Part shown: in pieces, positions 1 through 14,147 of the stretch
Numbering within the stretch: position 1 is the stretch's first letter
Layout of the letters: the number at the start of each line of letters is the position of its first letter
Assembly: GCF_014805685.1 (NCBI RefSeq)
Contig: NC_060892.1
Span: forward strand, 26,136,560 to 26,200,559
Length of the DNA stretch: 64,000 nt
Direction of reading: 5' to 3'
Source of the DNA: Silurus meridionalis
Taxonomy: Eukaryota; Chordata; Actinopteri; Siluriformes; Siluridae
Translations under genes and position numbers: made by a program
Notes under the pieces: generated by a model
Told to the model about the DNA's origin: nothing
Databases searched by the model: none
What the model saw: only the letters and a program-made list of their open reading frames with translations

Positions 1-846
1 GATGGTGTCCACGCCTCGCAAGCGGTGTTGAATTACTGAAAAACACGGTTAAGTATAGCTGTTGGCGTCAATTCTCCAGGCTGAATGTTCGCGTTATAAA
101 CACAGATTTACCGTGAGGTTTACGTCCAAAATGTATAGAACACAAAGTCTCTATTCATAGTGAACTCTGGTATGCAGTAAACAATCTCTTAAAGAGTAAA
201 TCACTAATGTGCATATGTTAGAGTGGCATCGCATGTTCAGATAAGAACCTTCGTAGTACATTCATATGCATGATATTACATTGTAGAAAACCATCACAAA
301 TAAGCTGATATCCTGTTTAAACAAGGGAACTTTATAGCCCCTGAAGAAAAACTTGGACATAGAACTTCTGAGGAGAGCTGGAGACCATGTGATAATTACC
401 TACACTATCAAGGTAAAGGTTTTAACATACAAAGTGAAGCATTTGTGACGTTTATATATAAAATGTAAGTTCTCTCGGATTGTGTCTAATGGCTCTTTAA
501 GGGGAAAGTCTGAAGACGATCATGTTCAGCCTGGGAGAGTCCGTCACATGACGTAATAATGCAATTTTCTGTGTTTACACAAAGTTCTGAAAAACTACAG
601 GCTTCCTGGAAACTGGAAACTTTCTTTTGCATGTAAATCGACCTGCAGAACAATTGTAGTATTTTCAGAATATAATTATACTCGAACATTATTCCAGTCA
701 AAGACACCAACACATTTATAATGTGGATTTCATTTTTATTTATTTATTTATTTATTGGCCAAAATCGCCTTTGAAAAGAACTTCAGAGTAGACAAAGAAA
801 ACCAGATAAGGCAAAGCAATTTACAAATTACATAAAAGACTTATAA

Positions 847-848
<2 letters not shown>

Positions 849-892
<44 letters not shown>
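849..892. repeat. (GT)n microsatellite
   Basis: About 22 uninterrupted GT dinucleotides. Apparent polyCys-Val or Thr-His open frames over it are artefacts. Confidence 0.95.
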
Positions 893-895
<3 letters not shown>

Positions 896-3535
896 CTTGC
901 CCCACAGCATTCTTACTCTCGACATATGCATTGCTCAATCCTAAGTTTTATTGATAAGCTATTGATAGATAGTGAAAGACATTTCTCAGCCTTCACAGCT
1001 TTGGAAAGTTCAGATAAGACTTCTGTAGCTTGTGGAATAATGTCATTAGGTTTTACAACTGGTTCAATTGTACAGTGGAACAGTGTACATCAGATAAACC
1101 AGCAATTAAAAGGAGTAGCTGGCATCTGCTGGAGCATCCAGAAAAGTCTCCAAAGACAAAGAAGGACATTGATGTAACACAAATTTATGAAGTGAACATT
1201 AATCAGTTTGAATTCCATTAAACTCTCACATGTTTTAACTGTTAGACAGGGACAGGAGATAAAAGCTAATATACATGCAAACAAAAAAAAAGTATGTGAA
1301 TGTGGTGTATACGTGCAAATTGCCTCGATCACACCACTTCACGTCGTCATCCATCAGACGAGTTACACAGTGAGTTACACAGGTGTTGCAACACCTCAGT
1401 ACGTCAGCTGGAATTTCCCTCAAATCGTCCACAGCCAAACTTCTGCTTTTTAAATCCAGTCAGCTGTGCACAGTATAACAAATACGGTAAAAGTAAATTT
1501 AGTTTCACTTTTGATTTTAAATCAGTCACACGCTGGTTATTACACTGTCTCACTACTCATATTCAAAACACATCAAATTGAGGCAGAGGCTGACGCTCTC
1601 GTCGATCAATAACACAATATACCATAATCTCTGACTCATTACACTCATCAGGCCTCCGTCGAACCTAATCTTGATAAAATCAAGCTGTAAATACGCTGAT
1701 ATTCTTTTAGAAATATAACGTGTTTAGTAAAAATGTACTCCAAGGCTTTGTACGGTTTTCTTCTCATCTTATACCATCATTTTGATAATGAATTTATGCA
1801 CCCAAGATCAATTAAATTTTCTTGCTGGTCTATTAGTTGGTAGATAACTTTATGTGCATCTTAATGGTGCAAATGAACTGAAAGCAGGTCCAGTTTGTAT
1901 AAATGTGCTGGTGCATGTTTACGATCAGAAAAACGGTGAATTTCTGTAGATTCTCAGCATCCGAGGGTTCACCTGGTTACACTGAGGGTTCATGTGGGCT
2001 GATATATTTCATCATCCTCAGCAGCAGCAGTGATTGAGAAGGTACATGAGAAATATAGTTGCAGATGTAATAAACAGTAACGAGGTGAAAACTCAAGGTA
2101 GATTTACAAAGAGCACATTGTCCAATCAAAGTACTAATAACACACAGACAGATACCAGAACCATCATTTATTTAAGTTGATCAAAGGTTTACACGTTTTT
2201 TTAGCATAGCAGCTTGTATTCAGTGGAAACATGGCATTAGGCCAGAAGAGCATTACTACCTTAAATTAATATAATTGCATGTATGCAGTTTCTTACCCCA
2301 CATCACTCAGTGTTTAACACTAATATCATTTCTTTGTCGAGCTGTTGATAAATGTTAGATCTTCTCTAATATCACCACCAGACATTACAGCTTCAATGAG
2401 CTCAGATAAGAATGTCTCCTTCTGTAGCTTGTGGAATAATGCAATTAGGTTTTACAACTGAACAAGTTGTACAGCGTTTAGAGCAGATAAACCAGCAATC
2501 AGGAGTTTGCTGTACCATTCAGAACGTCAAACAATGGAATCTTTATTTTTGGGTTTTGTGTTAATAATAATCGATGGGATTATTATTTCTCAGCAATGAA
2601 ATCACTTAACCGTGTAAATCGTGCTTTGCGTTTTCAGACTAAACAATTATGGAGGGAACATAATGTTCAAAGTTTGTCCTTGAAATAAAAAAGCAAGGCG
2701 ATGCTGATAACTCAAACCCTGAAGATGTGAAGGTGATGCAGGTTGAAAAATCTCTGGCTCTCATTAGTTCATCTCGGCCTAACAATCGAGATCAGTCTGA
2801 GCAGCCGGACATGAACACAGGCCGGGGCGGTAGTCTTTACGTTAGTCGTGTACCTCACACTCAGCATCGTGTTCAACTGTGAACCTCGAGTTCTCTTTAA
2901 CACCCTTTTCTGTAAAACCTTAACCTGTCATTTCTGATGGTAGGAAACAGGTTGTACTTAATTCAATCACATCATGTCCTTCACAGCCTCAGGCTTTCGA
3001 CAAACAATAAGGAGCCAGCGCAGGCCTTATCAGCGTTCTTATCTCAGATTTCAGCTCTGACACCGGACCGGAGCTCGGCACCAATAAAAAGTTTGAATGG
3101 TGCGGAAACAAAACCAGGTGCACGCAATAGTTGTGTGTGTAGAACTGTACAGCGGAAAAACACCGTGCCAGGATCTCACGAAGCCAAGACTGGACACAAA
3201 GGTCTGATTGTGCTGCAGGGAGATGTTGCAGATAGAGATACACTCATGCATCCAGCAGAAATCCAGTAGAACAGAATTGGGAGTGCAAATGCATGTGTGT
3301 GTGTGTATGTGTGTGTGTCTAGACGTGTCTGACATGGTGTGTGCTTCTGACATGGTTTAACTTGTGACTGTCAGAACAGCTGTGTTTACTGCGGTTAACA
3401 TGCATTGTGTGTGTGTGTGTGTGTGTGTTTAAAACCACCTGCTGCCCAAAAACTTGCGCACACACTCAGCGTTGTGAAGATCTGATCTTCTGCTGCTCAG
3501 CTGAGAACACGCAACTGAACCATCCTGACGCTGCA

Positions 3536-3790
3536 GCAGGAGCGCGTGCAGCTGGACCCGTGCGCAAAGGCTCACACCCGGATGTAACGCAGCGGTTTCG
3601 GAGGAAACCAGACCTCCCGCGGAGAGCCGCTCTTAAGCCACGCCTCCGCCTCTTCCGATTGGCTCTCCTGTCTCCAGGCGTCCCCAGAACATCTCTCCAG
3701 CCAATCAGATCGCGGTGAGAATTTCCCGTTTTTTTCACGCAGCCTTTTCTCTCAAGTCGGAAAATAAACACACCACGTGACATCACGAGG
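3536..3790. promoter_or_regulatory. Candidate orphan CpG-rich promoter
   Basis: This patch is clearly richer in G+C and CpG than its surroundings. It carries two CCAAT boxes in opposite orientation (ATTGG at 3658-3662 and CCAAT at 3701-3705), a GC/KLF-type ccacgcctcc at about 3638-3647, and a CACGTGAC E-box near 3774-3781. The spacing and composition resemble a vertebrate housekeeping promoter. No coding first exon is visible beside it, so it may drive a noncoding first exon or a gene beyond the left edge. The promoter role is inference. Confidence 0.35.
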
Positions 3791-5182
3791 CCTTTAAACA
3801 AACCCAACCGCAGTCGTTTAAAGGTACGCGGTGTGACATGCTGCACAACTGCACTTTACAATTCTCAATTGCAATGTTGTGAAAGAAAAAAGAAAAGAGC
3901 GAGATGCATGTAATCGAGAATGAAATAAAAACAAAATAGTTTAATAGAGTAAATAAAAGCAGAAATAAAATACAGTGTAAACAAAGATTTAGCAGAAAAG
4001 CCAAACATACATTGAAGTAACAGAAGAAAGTAATATAAGTAGACTGTATTATACATTTATATCAGTTGATCTTCACGTGTCAGAAACATCAGATCAGGGC
4101 AGGTTGTTCTCCTATCAGATACGGCAGAACATTTCTCAGCATGCACAAAATGATCAGCTCCAAACAAACACAAATCAACACAAAAATGCAATGAAATGCA
4201 AATCACACCAGGATTGATACTGATTTTTAATTTGTGTGAAAAAACCCAAATCAAACAGTGCAATAACTCAGTGCAGTTTGTTTGATAGTGTAACTGCTGT
4301 TATTGCTGTTTTTTCACTTGCAGCCTGATCAGTCTCACAAAACACACTCAATGTAATGGTTTTCAGTACAGATACCACTACTGACCTTTAGCTGTTCACC
4401 ATTAAATTACCAAATGGTGTCCATGTAGTGTTTGTGTACACATTTAATCATCATCATCATCATCATCAAACCAAAGAAACTAGTGTAGCTACCACCAATT
4501 GATCTACAAGTTGTCAAAGGTGCCCTATTGGTATAATCTATAATGATATCCACTTTTAAACCATGCTACAGGTGAGAACATATTGAAAAGTTGGACCACA
4601 TGCACATAGGATAAGTGTGGAAAATCATTCAAGCCAATTGGATTTGTGGCATAAAACAAAAATAATTTTTTTTTTATCTGTCATTCGTCTTAACCAGCTC
4701 AGTGTCTGATGATCAATGGTTACATCATCAGATTTTGTGGTAATGCACAGGCACAATGGAATACACGAGACCATAACGATCCTATTGATTAAACAATAAA
4801 CATCATATTTGCTGAAAAAAACACTACACAAATTCAGATGAAGATTAATATGAATGCTATGCAGTTTGTACAATTTTGTAGTGTGTGGAAATGATATGGA
4901 ACAAAAAAGTTTTTTCTTTGTCTGTGGTCTGTGTGCATTTAACCACAAACAGCAGCAGTGGAGGAAGAAACAGCAGAGGGGGAACCTCCTACATTTCTGT
5001 TTATACAGAGCAAGAGCTTAATGTCACTCACCTCCATCTTGGAAAATAATTAAGTTTCTCCTCACACCCACATTTCTGTAAAAATGGTGGGGTTAAGAAG
5101 CATGCATGTACTGCTTGTTCTGAACATTTCTAGCCAAGGACAAACACTTGTGCTGAACTTTTTGGAAACAGGAAGAAGAAAA

Positions 5183-5184
5183 GT

Positions 5185-5251
<67 letters not shown>
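5183..5251. repeat. Compound (GT)n(GA)n microsatellite
   Basis: About 13 GT units run directly into about 21 GA units. Confidence 0.95.
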
Positions 5252-5255
<4 letters not shown>

Positions 5256-7089
5256 ACCAAATTCTTTGCTGATGGTAGCATTTCAGGCAACTTTAACCCA
5301 ACATATATAACCTAATTTTTGTCAAAGAATTAATGCAAGATTAATTGTTGGAATGGACAATAACTATAAGACGGTCATGTTAACACAAGTGTCAGCCTCG
5401 GAATATTCAATATTCCAAGCCAAGGACCAAGATCTCACTGGAATTGTCTTCACCCTGGTGAAAAATTACAGGAAGTCTCTGAAATTATATTCTGCCCAAG
5501 TCAGGTTGAGGCATTGTGCTTTTTATTGGAAGGTCATGAGTGTAAATCTCTCATTGTCGCAAGCTAATTTGGAAAAAAGCATCACGTAATTTGGCAAAAA
5601 TTGCACACTCCTGGAAACCCCTGGAAACAAGTACTTGTTTACTTTGGTAGCCACAAGGTTCAGGTTCATAAAGGCTCCAATGTGACTGACATCCATTCTG
5701 ATTCTCCTCGCAGGCAAATAAAATGTTGATGGCTGTGACTCAATGTTTTTTTTTCCGGTGTTATATTTAGTCACAGGTCTGAAAAAATAAGTTCATTGTC
5801 TCATGTTCGTATAAAGAAAGCTGCAGAAGCAAGTCCCATGTTGGCTAAGGAGCTCCAGGAAAAGTCTGTGACTGTTCAGATTACAAATGCCAGTCAAACG
5901 GCCTCCTCCTGTGAAAACAGCCTGGTCCACTGAGGGGGCATGTTACTCTACAAAACACAATAACAGAAAAGAAAAACGTTCTGACAATTAACAACAAGCA
6001 AAAAATGAACCCAAAGAAGTGTTGTAACATGTACGAGTTTCTGGATTAGGATTATTTGTTCCTGGCAGGATGATGATACTGCGTTTACATGTCACAGCCT
6101 CGCTATTTTAAGACGCGATCCTTGGCACGGTCCATCTGTGGAACAGAAAGGGTGTGGAGATAGTAGTTGGTCATTTACAAAAATAGCATCTCAAGAAAGC
6201 ATGTTTATACCATAGCGGCTTTAGAAATGTAGTAAACAAGGTGACCAGGTTCGTTGACTCAACTTGTCTGGGAACTCGATATGCGATTGCAGTAAATGTA
6301 TAAAAACCCATATGGGCAAGAATACACTGGCTGTTTTTATTGTTTTGGCACTGAAACTGTTACACTGGAGCTACGTTCAAGACTAATGGGTTTGCCTTGA
6401 GCCAAACACATACCAAGCAGCTTTTTTTTTGTCTTCAGAGTCGGCCATTACTACGAAGTGTTACTCAGCTATTTTTCTCAGAAATTACTTGAGAGTTGTT
6501 TTTCAGTCCTGTTCAACACAGGACCTGATTTGATTGAAAACATGTGGCAGAACCAGGCAGTTTTTACCACTTCAAACTCACAGACATGCCTGATGCCGTA
6601 TCGAACAAAACATTGCACTAAAACACACTACTGTGCATTACATTAAAAAAAGGACTCAGAGTTATAACTCTTTTTTCCTCTTTTGTGATTTGGGAAGCGA
6701 ATAGCAGTGATCACACTGCTGCTTCTCAGGCATGGAGTTCGAAAACACACAAAGGAAAACGAGCGAAAGGCCCGAGAGTGCGAGATATAACGAGGGAAAG
6801 GAAGTGGAAATGCATGAGGTGGGTGAGTGTGTTCGAGGTTGTGAAGGGTTGGACCGGCTTGCTCTGGTTTGCGCTGCTTTTTGCTCTGGCCCAGCGCCAG
6901 GCTCGGGTGGAGAGGTTACAGAGGGGATGGCATCCCTGCTGGCTTTAGTGTGTTGTTTGCCCTTTAAGGAGAATCGGGGTCTGGGGGATGAAGTTGCGGT
7001 GTGAACACTGATCTTCTGCCGGATTTTTAAAAACAAAGTGATTTAGTTACTAGTGAAGATGGAAAAAAAAAAACCTTATCCTTGAAGTG

Positions 7090-8290
7090 CATACACACTT
7101 TTTTCGGCCGCGAGACACCATTTCGTTCATCATACACACTTTTTTCGGTTGTGAGACACCATTTCGTTCATCATACACACTTTTTTAAATTGTGAGACAC
7201 CATTTCGTTCATCATACACACTTTTTTAGGTTGTGTGACACCATTTCGTTCATCATACACACTTTTTTCGGCCGTGAGACACAATTTCGTTCATCATACA
7301 CACTATTTTCGGCCGTGAGACACCATTTCGTTCATCATACACACTTTTTTAGGTTGTGAGACACAATTTTGTTCATCATACACACTTTTTTCGGTTGTGA
7401 GACACAATTTCGCTCATCATACACACTATTTTCGGCTGTGAGACACCATTTCGCTCATCATACACACTATTTTCGGTTGTGAGACACAATTTTGTTTATC
7501 ATACACACTTTTTAGGTTGTGTGACACCATTTCGTTCATCATACACACTTTTTTCAGCCGTGAGACACCATTTCGTTCATCATACACACTTCTTTCGGTT
7601 GTGAGACACCATTTCGTTCATCATACACACACTTTTTCGGCCGTGAGACACCATTTCGTTCATCATACACACTTTTTTAGGTTGTGAGACACCATTTCGT
7701 TCATCATACACACTTTTTTAAATTGTGAGACACCATTTCGTTCATCATACACACTTTTTAGGTTGTGTGACACCATTTCGTTCATCATACACACTTTTTT
7801 CGGCCGTGACACACAATTTCGTTCATCATACACACTATTTTCGGCCGTGAGACACCATTTCGTTCATCATACACACTTTTTAGGTTGTGAGACACAATTT
7901 TGTTCATCATACACACTTTTTTCGGTTGTGAGACACAATTTCGTTCATCATACACACTATTTTCGGTTGTGAGACACAATTTTGTTTATCATACACACTT
8001 TTAGGTTGTGTGACACCATTTCGTTCATCATACACACTTTTTTCAGCCGTGAGACACCATTTCGTTCATCATACACACTTCTTTCGGTTGTGAGACACCA
8101 TTTCGTTCATCATACACACTTTTTTCGGCCGTGAGACACCATTTCGTTCATCATACACACTTTTTTTGGTTGTGAGACACAATTTCGTTCATCATACACA
8201 CTTTTTTTGGTTGTGAGACACAATTTTGTTCATCATACACACTATTTTCGGCTGTGAGACACCATTTTGTTCATCATGCGCACTTTTCGA
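7090..8290. repeat. 41-bp minisatellite, about 29 copies, with higher-order structure
   Basis: A unit of about 41 bp is repeated head to tail for 1.2 kb. Each unit has catacacac, a T-run, a variable tetramer (cggccg, cggttg, aggttg or aaattg), gtgagacacc/acaa and atttcgttcat. Unit variants recur in the same order: the rare variant ttttttaaattg occurs at 7181 and again at 7714, 533 bp apart, which is 13 x 41. So a 13-unit block was duplicated after the units diverged. Short open frames across it are by-products of the repeat. Confidence 0.95.
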
Positions 8291-11200
8291 TATGAAAACA
8301 CTCGACGAGACCCATGAGAGGTTTGTTGAACAACAGATGTAAACAAATTACATCACTAAAGATATCAGAGTGAAATCAGAAACAAACTGGTCCTTGTACT
8401 TTAAAACTTATTTGGTTTGAGATGTTTTGCTGACTGAGCATAAAACAAAACAAAACATATGACCGAGTTACATAATAAACCAAACAGAAGGTATAAAGCT
8501 TCACATGCTTCATGATTTTCATTTCCTGGTTAATCAGCATGTGCTGTCTGTGCATTATGTAATATTTTGACAGTGTTATTAGTCCTAAAATGTCATGTTT
8601 CCTGAAAGTAATTAATCTACACTTAACCAGACCCATAACCAGACACAGGCATGCAGAATAAACCAGAGCAACAACAGGAAGCGCTCAGCGAGGAGACGAA
8701 ACGATGGCGGCAGTCATCAGGACGGCTTATCTTTCTACTGGGAGCACCTTGGACAATGTTGAAAACCTTTGTTCTGCAGCGGCCATTTCTTGCTGTGTTT
8801 GCTGTGGTTTTCAGCATGAACAACACGTGCACTGTGTGAAATGGGGGCTTGTGAAAAAAAGTCACTTGGCAGGAGGCCCTCGCACAGCTGTTCTGCAGAA
8901 ACACTTCCAAAAGAAACACCATTTAGCGCTCGGGGACCCCTGAGGCCTGATGTGTTCATCCTGTAAGCAGAAGAATGTACAGGGAAAACCAGGAAGGACC
9001 AAAAACGTGGAGAACGTGATGAATTATATTTTTATTACAACGGCTCGAATGTTCTGGACATTCTAAACTTACAAGGTGGGAAAAGACCTCTCGTTGTTAG
9101 AAGTTTGTGAATGCAGCCCACGCTCGAACCTGTAGCCAATAATGCATTTCCGGCAATTGATTTGAAGTATTTGGGTTTTAAAAACCTGCGAAAAAAATAA
9201 TCGCTGCTTGAATTATGCAGTGGGAAAAACAAAGCGCCGACCGGTCCGAAGCAGAAGGAAACGATTTCTCTGGCTGGGTCCAGACAGGTTCATCACGATC
9301 ATAGCTTTGACATTTCCACCACATCTTTGCCGTGAATCAGGAGTTATAATATCACTCATTTCATTATGATTTAATGAATTACATCTTAAGGTGTTTGCTG
9401 GACAAACATGACCTCTGAACCAGGATGTGCTTTATTTAATTTATGAGCAAAAGGTCAAATGTCGTGGCTTTACACACGACTGTGATGTTTACCCACAGGT
9501 GTATGTGATAAAAGACCTTGTGAATATGTGAATATGGTTTCTTTAAATTAAACCTGGTCTGAATATAAACTCAGTGAAATCCGAACACACTTCAGACACA
9601 TTATTCTGGATTTAGTCATGTTTACATTTTGATCTAAGGTGATCCTCAAAGTGTAATACACACAATATAGACGAGCGTGACATTTCCTTTATTACAGAAA
9701 AATGTTTACATGTATTTCATTCCACAAATTCTTTATTTGTTTCTTTCTATACAAAGTATAAAACTAGTACATGGACAATATATAAAGGAGAAAGCTTTGT
9801 TTTTCAGTATATGTACAGAATGAACCTAAAAGCTAGAAATACAAACTCACTTTGGAAATATTTCTGATAGGAAAACACTAAATTGGGATTCATCCGCCCC
9901 CAATAAAAATGTCTAATGTATTAAAATATCAATAACATTGAATAGCATCAAGTTGAAAAATGAAAGTGTAGTTGTGTTTGGTATCCTAACTGATGTTTCT
10001 ATTTACTTTTATTAATTGCCTAATTGTTTGTGTATAAACTTTTCTTTCAATAGAGAAAATCATAAATGAAGATTAACAAAGAACACAAACAAAAATTATA
10101 TAAATCCTGCTGTTCATTGCGACCCATTTATTCCCCATTACAGGGGCTAGCATAACTAGCATAACTAGCATGTGCAGTTATATGGTGTTTTTTTCTTAGA
10201 TGTAGCTTAAAAACGTGTGATTATTCTGCCCAAAATTCACAAATTCACATTGTAGGCGTTAATAATTTTCTTGATCTTATACCGACACTGTTTTCTTTTT
10301 CTTTCAGAGCAGGATTTTCAGATGAAAGGTGTAGGTCTGTAGGAAAGCGGTCAGCCCTTTTCAGTTCAGGAAGTTAGCAACAGCTGATAACATCACTTAC
10401 AGCAGCTTTAGCAGGACATAATGATGGGAATGTCCTGAGGAAAGCTGTTTAGAAGCTAACTCAGCAACTTTGTTAACTCCTGGAGACCTTTTTGCTCTCT
10501 GGAGTTCAGTTCAAACCGCAATCTGACACACACTTCACACACCTGGCAATGCGATCGTGCAGATCTGCAGCGTTTCGGTGAGTAAGTCTGAAAGGCCTCG
10601 CCACAGTTTCAGCCTGGTGTTTGTGAAATGCTGACTGAGAGCGAGTGAGTCAGGAAAAAGCTGGTGTGAGTAATACAAGTCAGAGAAGGGAACAGGGGGA
10701 AGGGCGACCTCCTGCTTAACCTGCAGAACAATCCATCATCATCATGTTTACTTATTCAACCATCGTTTCATGTCAGTTTTACGTAACAGTACGTTCCCTT
10801 CTGTTCCTCCAGAATGGAGTGAGTTCAACCTTCTGGGATTCTCTCTCTGATATTTCACTCTTTTGTTTTTATATTTAAAAAATGATCTCCTCCGAAGCTT
10901 CCTACTTCTCCACATGTGGCAATAACCAAAAAAACGCAAAATACCTCAAGATACAAACATGTGTGTAAGTAAACACGTTCCACGTGACGTCTCGGATTTG
11001 CTTATGATGGCACCTGTGAGCCCTATGGGAATGAAACGGGAATCCTCCATGACTTTCCAGGAATTTGAACCCACATTTAATGCAGCGCTGCAGTCTGAGT
11101 GAGGGGGTGAGGCTTCTGGAATAACGTTGTGGGTCAGTATGCGCTGGTTCAGACCGGTTCCTCTTCTCCTAAATGCAGACATGTAAACAGTGAACTGGGA

Positions 11201-12630
11201 AGCAGCCAGCATTAGTCATCATTCTGTCTTCAGGGAGGGAGAGAAAAAGAAAGAGAGAGAGCAGACTTTTGGAATAGCCAATAGAGAAAGATAGAGAGAG
11301 ATGAGAAAATAAATAAGAGAGATACAGATATGCTCACACTCATAAACAGCTTCCCTGAGGCTCTGAGCTACTCGTTACTGCTGCTCATTCCGAGAACGAG
11401 AACAAAGAAGAAAACAGTGAAGGCACGCCAACATGTTATTGGAGTCTGGATTACACACAGTACACGTTCTTCCACTGTTGCTATTTAATTGTTACTTTGA
11501 ATCCAAAAATAAGATCAATAATATTTAATACGTTTTTCGGATCAATTTTGTTTATGATATTGGCGGCTGTGTATCAGCCAAAGCGGTGTAATAAACAAGT
11601 TATTTATAATCAGCAGTTGAACCTGATTTGAAAAGGAAGCCACTTGAGCACAGATGACTTCATGGTCAGAGAGATCATGAAACCTTCACTCCATATTTCA
11701 CTCTGCTTTGATGCAGCACATCTTATAAATAGTCCAAGGATGCAGCCGGTGTGACTTTCTAATGAAGTTCAGTGGGTTTTTTCTTCATCATGAATCTGCT
11801 CCTGGAATTAAGCTGATGTGACCTACAACATTCTACAACTTAATTTATGTGTGGTAAGATCTTAAGTGATGAGGATCTTCTCATCGCTGTCGACCAGGGG
11901 GTCCAACGAAGTGGATAATAAATAAATAAATCTGTCACCCTGATACAGAAAACACCCCCCACCCCACCCACCAGCTTGTTTATGAATTTTTAAGTTTGCT
12001 GAGGATGATGGGAAATGTTTATCATCCCTGCAGACAAACCCTGCCTCTCAAAAAAACAACCTAATTTTGTCTCTTCTCTGGAGACATGTCCCAGCCTGTC
12101 TGTAGAACATGAAGGTTCACGAGCCGGTTCTGCAGGCATGCCGTCACGCCATGTTGCTCCCAGGTCGCACACTTCACGTTCCCTTCGCTTCACTTCCTCT
12201 TCGGAGTGATTAGTGTGCTGGCAGACACTGACATGAAGTCAACGCTATTTTCTTTTTTTTTTTTCTGCATGTAGGAGGAGCTTCTCATCTCAGCTGCTGT
12301 ACAATGCATTAACCTATGCCCCAGTTTGTTCAAAAACAATACCATAAATGCTCTCTATGTTTCTTTATTGACACACACACACACATGACCATGTCCCATT
12401 TACGAGGTATGCAGTGAAGAAACCTATTACATCTACAGCGTTCTCTTGCATTGTATTTGCAGGAATTAATTTGAAGGAATAAAAATTAACAGAAAATAAT
12501 GCTAACGTCAGCAGAAATGAGATTGATTCTGCTGTTATCTTCACAACATCGAACAAACCTCAAACTAAATTCATCCAAACGTCAGCTTTTAAACCCAACA
12601 GACTGCTGATGCTTCTGCAGAGTGCTGCCT
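8291..12630. other. Intergenic region, nothing recognised
   Basis: No exon with plausible splice sites or known domain was found on either strand. A short purine-rich GA-biased stretch lies near 11233-11325. A stretch near 11930-11975 has an AT-rich tetramer repeat and a C-run. Confidence 0.5.
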
Positions 12631-12631
12631 T

Positions 12632-12670
<39 letters not shown>
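12631..12670. repeat. (GT)n microsatellite
   Basis: About 18 GT units. A shorter (CA)n tract follows at about 12711-12738. Confidence 0.95.
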
Positions 12671-12671
<1 letters not shown>

Positions 12672-12744
12672 ACTGTGTATGCCCTTTTGAGCTGTTTATG
12701 TGTGTGCAGCCACACACACACACATACACACACACACATATAGA

Positions 12745-12962
12745 ATAGCCTTTATTTTTCACATATACATTACAGCACAGTGAATTTCTTTCTTCTCATA
12801 TCCCAGCTTGTTCAGAAGCTGGGGTCAGAGTGCAGGGTCAGCACCCCTGGAGCACAGAGGGTTAAGAGCCTGGCTTAACGGCCCAAGAGTGGCAGCTTGC
12901 TGATACCGGGGCTTGAACCCCCAACCTTCTGATCAGTAACCCAGCACCTTAACTGCACAGAC
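12745..12962 (-). mobile_element. tRNA-derived SINE, minus strand
   Basis: Read on the minus strand, the unit opens near 12960 with a tRNA-like head. It has a B-box-type gggttcaagccccggt sequence around 12905-12920, followed by an unrelated body and an AATAAAGG tail near 12750. This is the standard layout of a pol III SINE. The family name is not assigned. Confidence 0.7.
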
Positions 12963-12967
12963 GTCTG

Positions 12968-13017
12968 ATACAATTGTGTGGGGAAAATCCAGGTGTCCCA
13001 ATACTTTTGGTCACATC

Positions 13018-13020
<3 letters not shown>
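12968..13020. mobile_element. Terminal fragment of a Tc1-type non-autonomous element
   Basis: The segment ends in aggtgtcccaatacttttgg. The same terminal motif flanks the better preserved elements at 20416-20741 and 57838-58180. Only one end is visible before the (GT)n tract. Confidence 0.45.

Positions 13021-13023
<3 letters not shown>

Positions 13024-13069
<46 letters not shown>
13024..13069. repeat. (GT)n microsatellite
   Basis: About 22 GT units. Confidence 0.95.
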
Positions 13070-13072
<3 letters not shown>

Positions 13073-13604
13073 CACTCAATTATGTGGTGTGTGAGGTTTT
13101 TGTAAGTACAAAATGTCAATTATAGTAATACATAAATATGTGTATATGTAAATCTTATTTTATCAACATTTCAGAAAGAAAGAATGAACGAAAGAGACAT
13201 AAAATGAAGAAAATACATGAAATAACTTTGATCTGATCTGATATAAATAAATACTTTATCTGAATTCATTTTCCTAACAATGTTTTCACAAGGATTTAAA
13301 CACACTTTGTCTCAGATTTACAGTAAACTCTAAATCAGGTCTTTCCCTCTTCACACACTCCAGTCCAGACTACAGACACGTTGCGCCCCCATGTGGCGCT
13401 CTTAATGTTCTTCATTTAATATTTAAACATGGTTGCCATATAATGCAAAATAGATCCTTACTAATGGATTTTAAAAAGGAACCCAGTGGCCAATAAAACA
13501 GATCACAAATCATTACCAAATACACACACCAGGCACGTTAATAGGAACCTGTATATGCATGCAATTAACCCACCAGCCAATCAAATAACAGCAATGTGAC
13601 TTCA

Positions 13605-13805
13605 TGCATTTACATTTACAGCATTTTTCAGATGTCCTTACTTATCCAGAGTGATTTACCTTCATCTCAATCACTTAACTAAACAGCTAGCGGGTTAAGG
13701 GCCTTGGTCAGGGGCCCAGGAGTTGCAGCTTGGTGTGGCTGGGAATTTTAATTCATGACTTTCTGATCCAAAGTCCAATGCCTCCACCACTATGATACCA
13801 CCTCC
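13605..13805 (-). mobile_element. tRNA-derived SINE, minus strand
   Basis: Shares its body with the copies at 18375, 35625, 40285 and 42645. On the minus strand it has gggaggtggtatcatagtgg (A-box region), a degraded B box, then a segment reading gggcccctga-ccaaggccctt and a tail with gtaaatcactctggataag. Confidence 0.75.
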
Positions 13806-14147
13806 CTCATCATGCAAATACAAGTCAAGCACATGTTCCTCAAACATCTCAGCTGCCAAAAAGGATACAATAACTCATATATCCACAGTCTTTACAACCG
13901 TGGTGAATGGAACAGCATCTCAGAACAAACAGTATGTCAAGAACAGGATTAAGAGCCAGTAGAAGGAGAAGGTGCAGGATCACCCAAAAACCTGGTCAAA
14001 TGAGCAGGTGATGGATAAGTGCATGAACGAACAGGTTTATGATCAAGTCTTACAATAGTCTTATATTACATGAATTATTATTTATTAATATTACATATTA
14101 TTATTATTATTATTATGAATTAGTATCATGAATTAAAGTATTCGGTT

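Larger units (their letters stand above)
1..7089. other. Intergenic region without recognisable coding exons
   Basis: I read both strands and found no recognisable protein domain or chain of spliced exons. Open frames here are short and mostly lie over microsatellites. Supported contents are a (GT)n tract near 849-892, a GT/GA compound tract near 5183-5251 and a GC-richer promoter-like patch near 3536-3790. The rest is AT-rich unique-looking sequence. Confidence 0.6.

Noticed and set aside
6662..7036. Protein gene at 6.7-7.0 kb (frames on both strands)
   Set aside because: No domain, no splice partners, and both strands are equally open in a GC-richer patch.
7090..8290. CRISPR-like array of 41-bp units
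   Set aside because: The units are contiguous with no unique spacers, in a vertebrate genome. It is a minisatellite.
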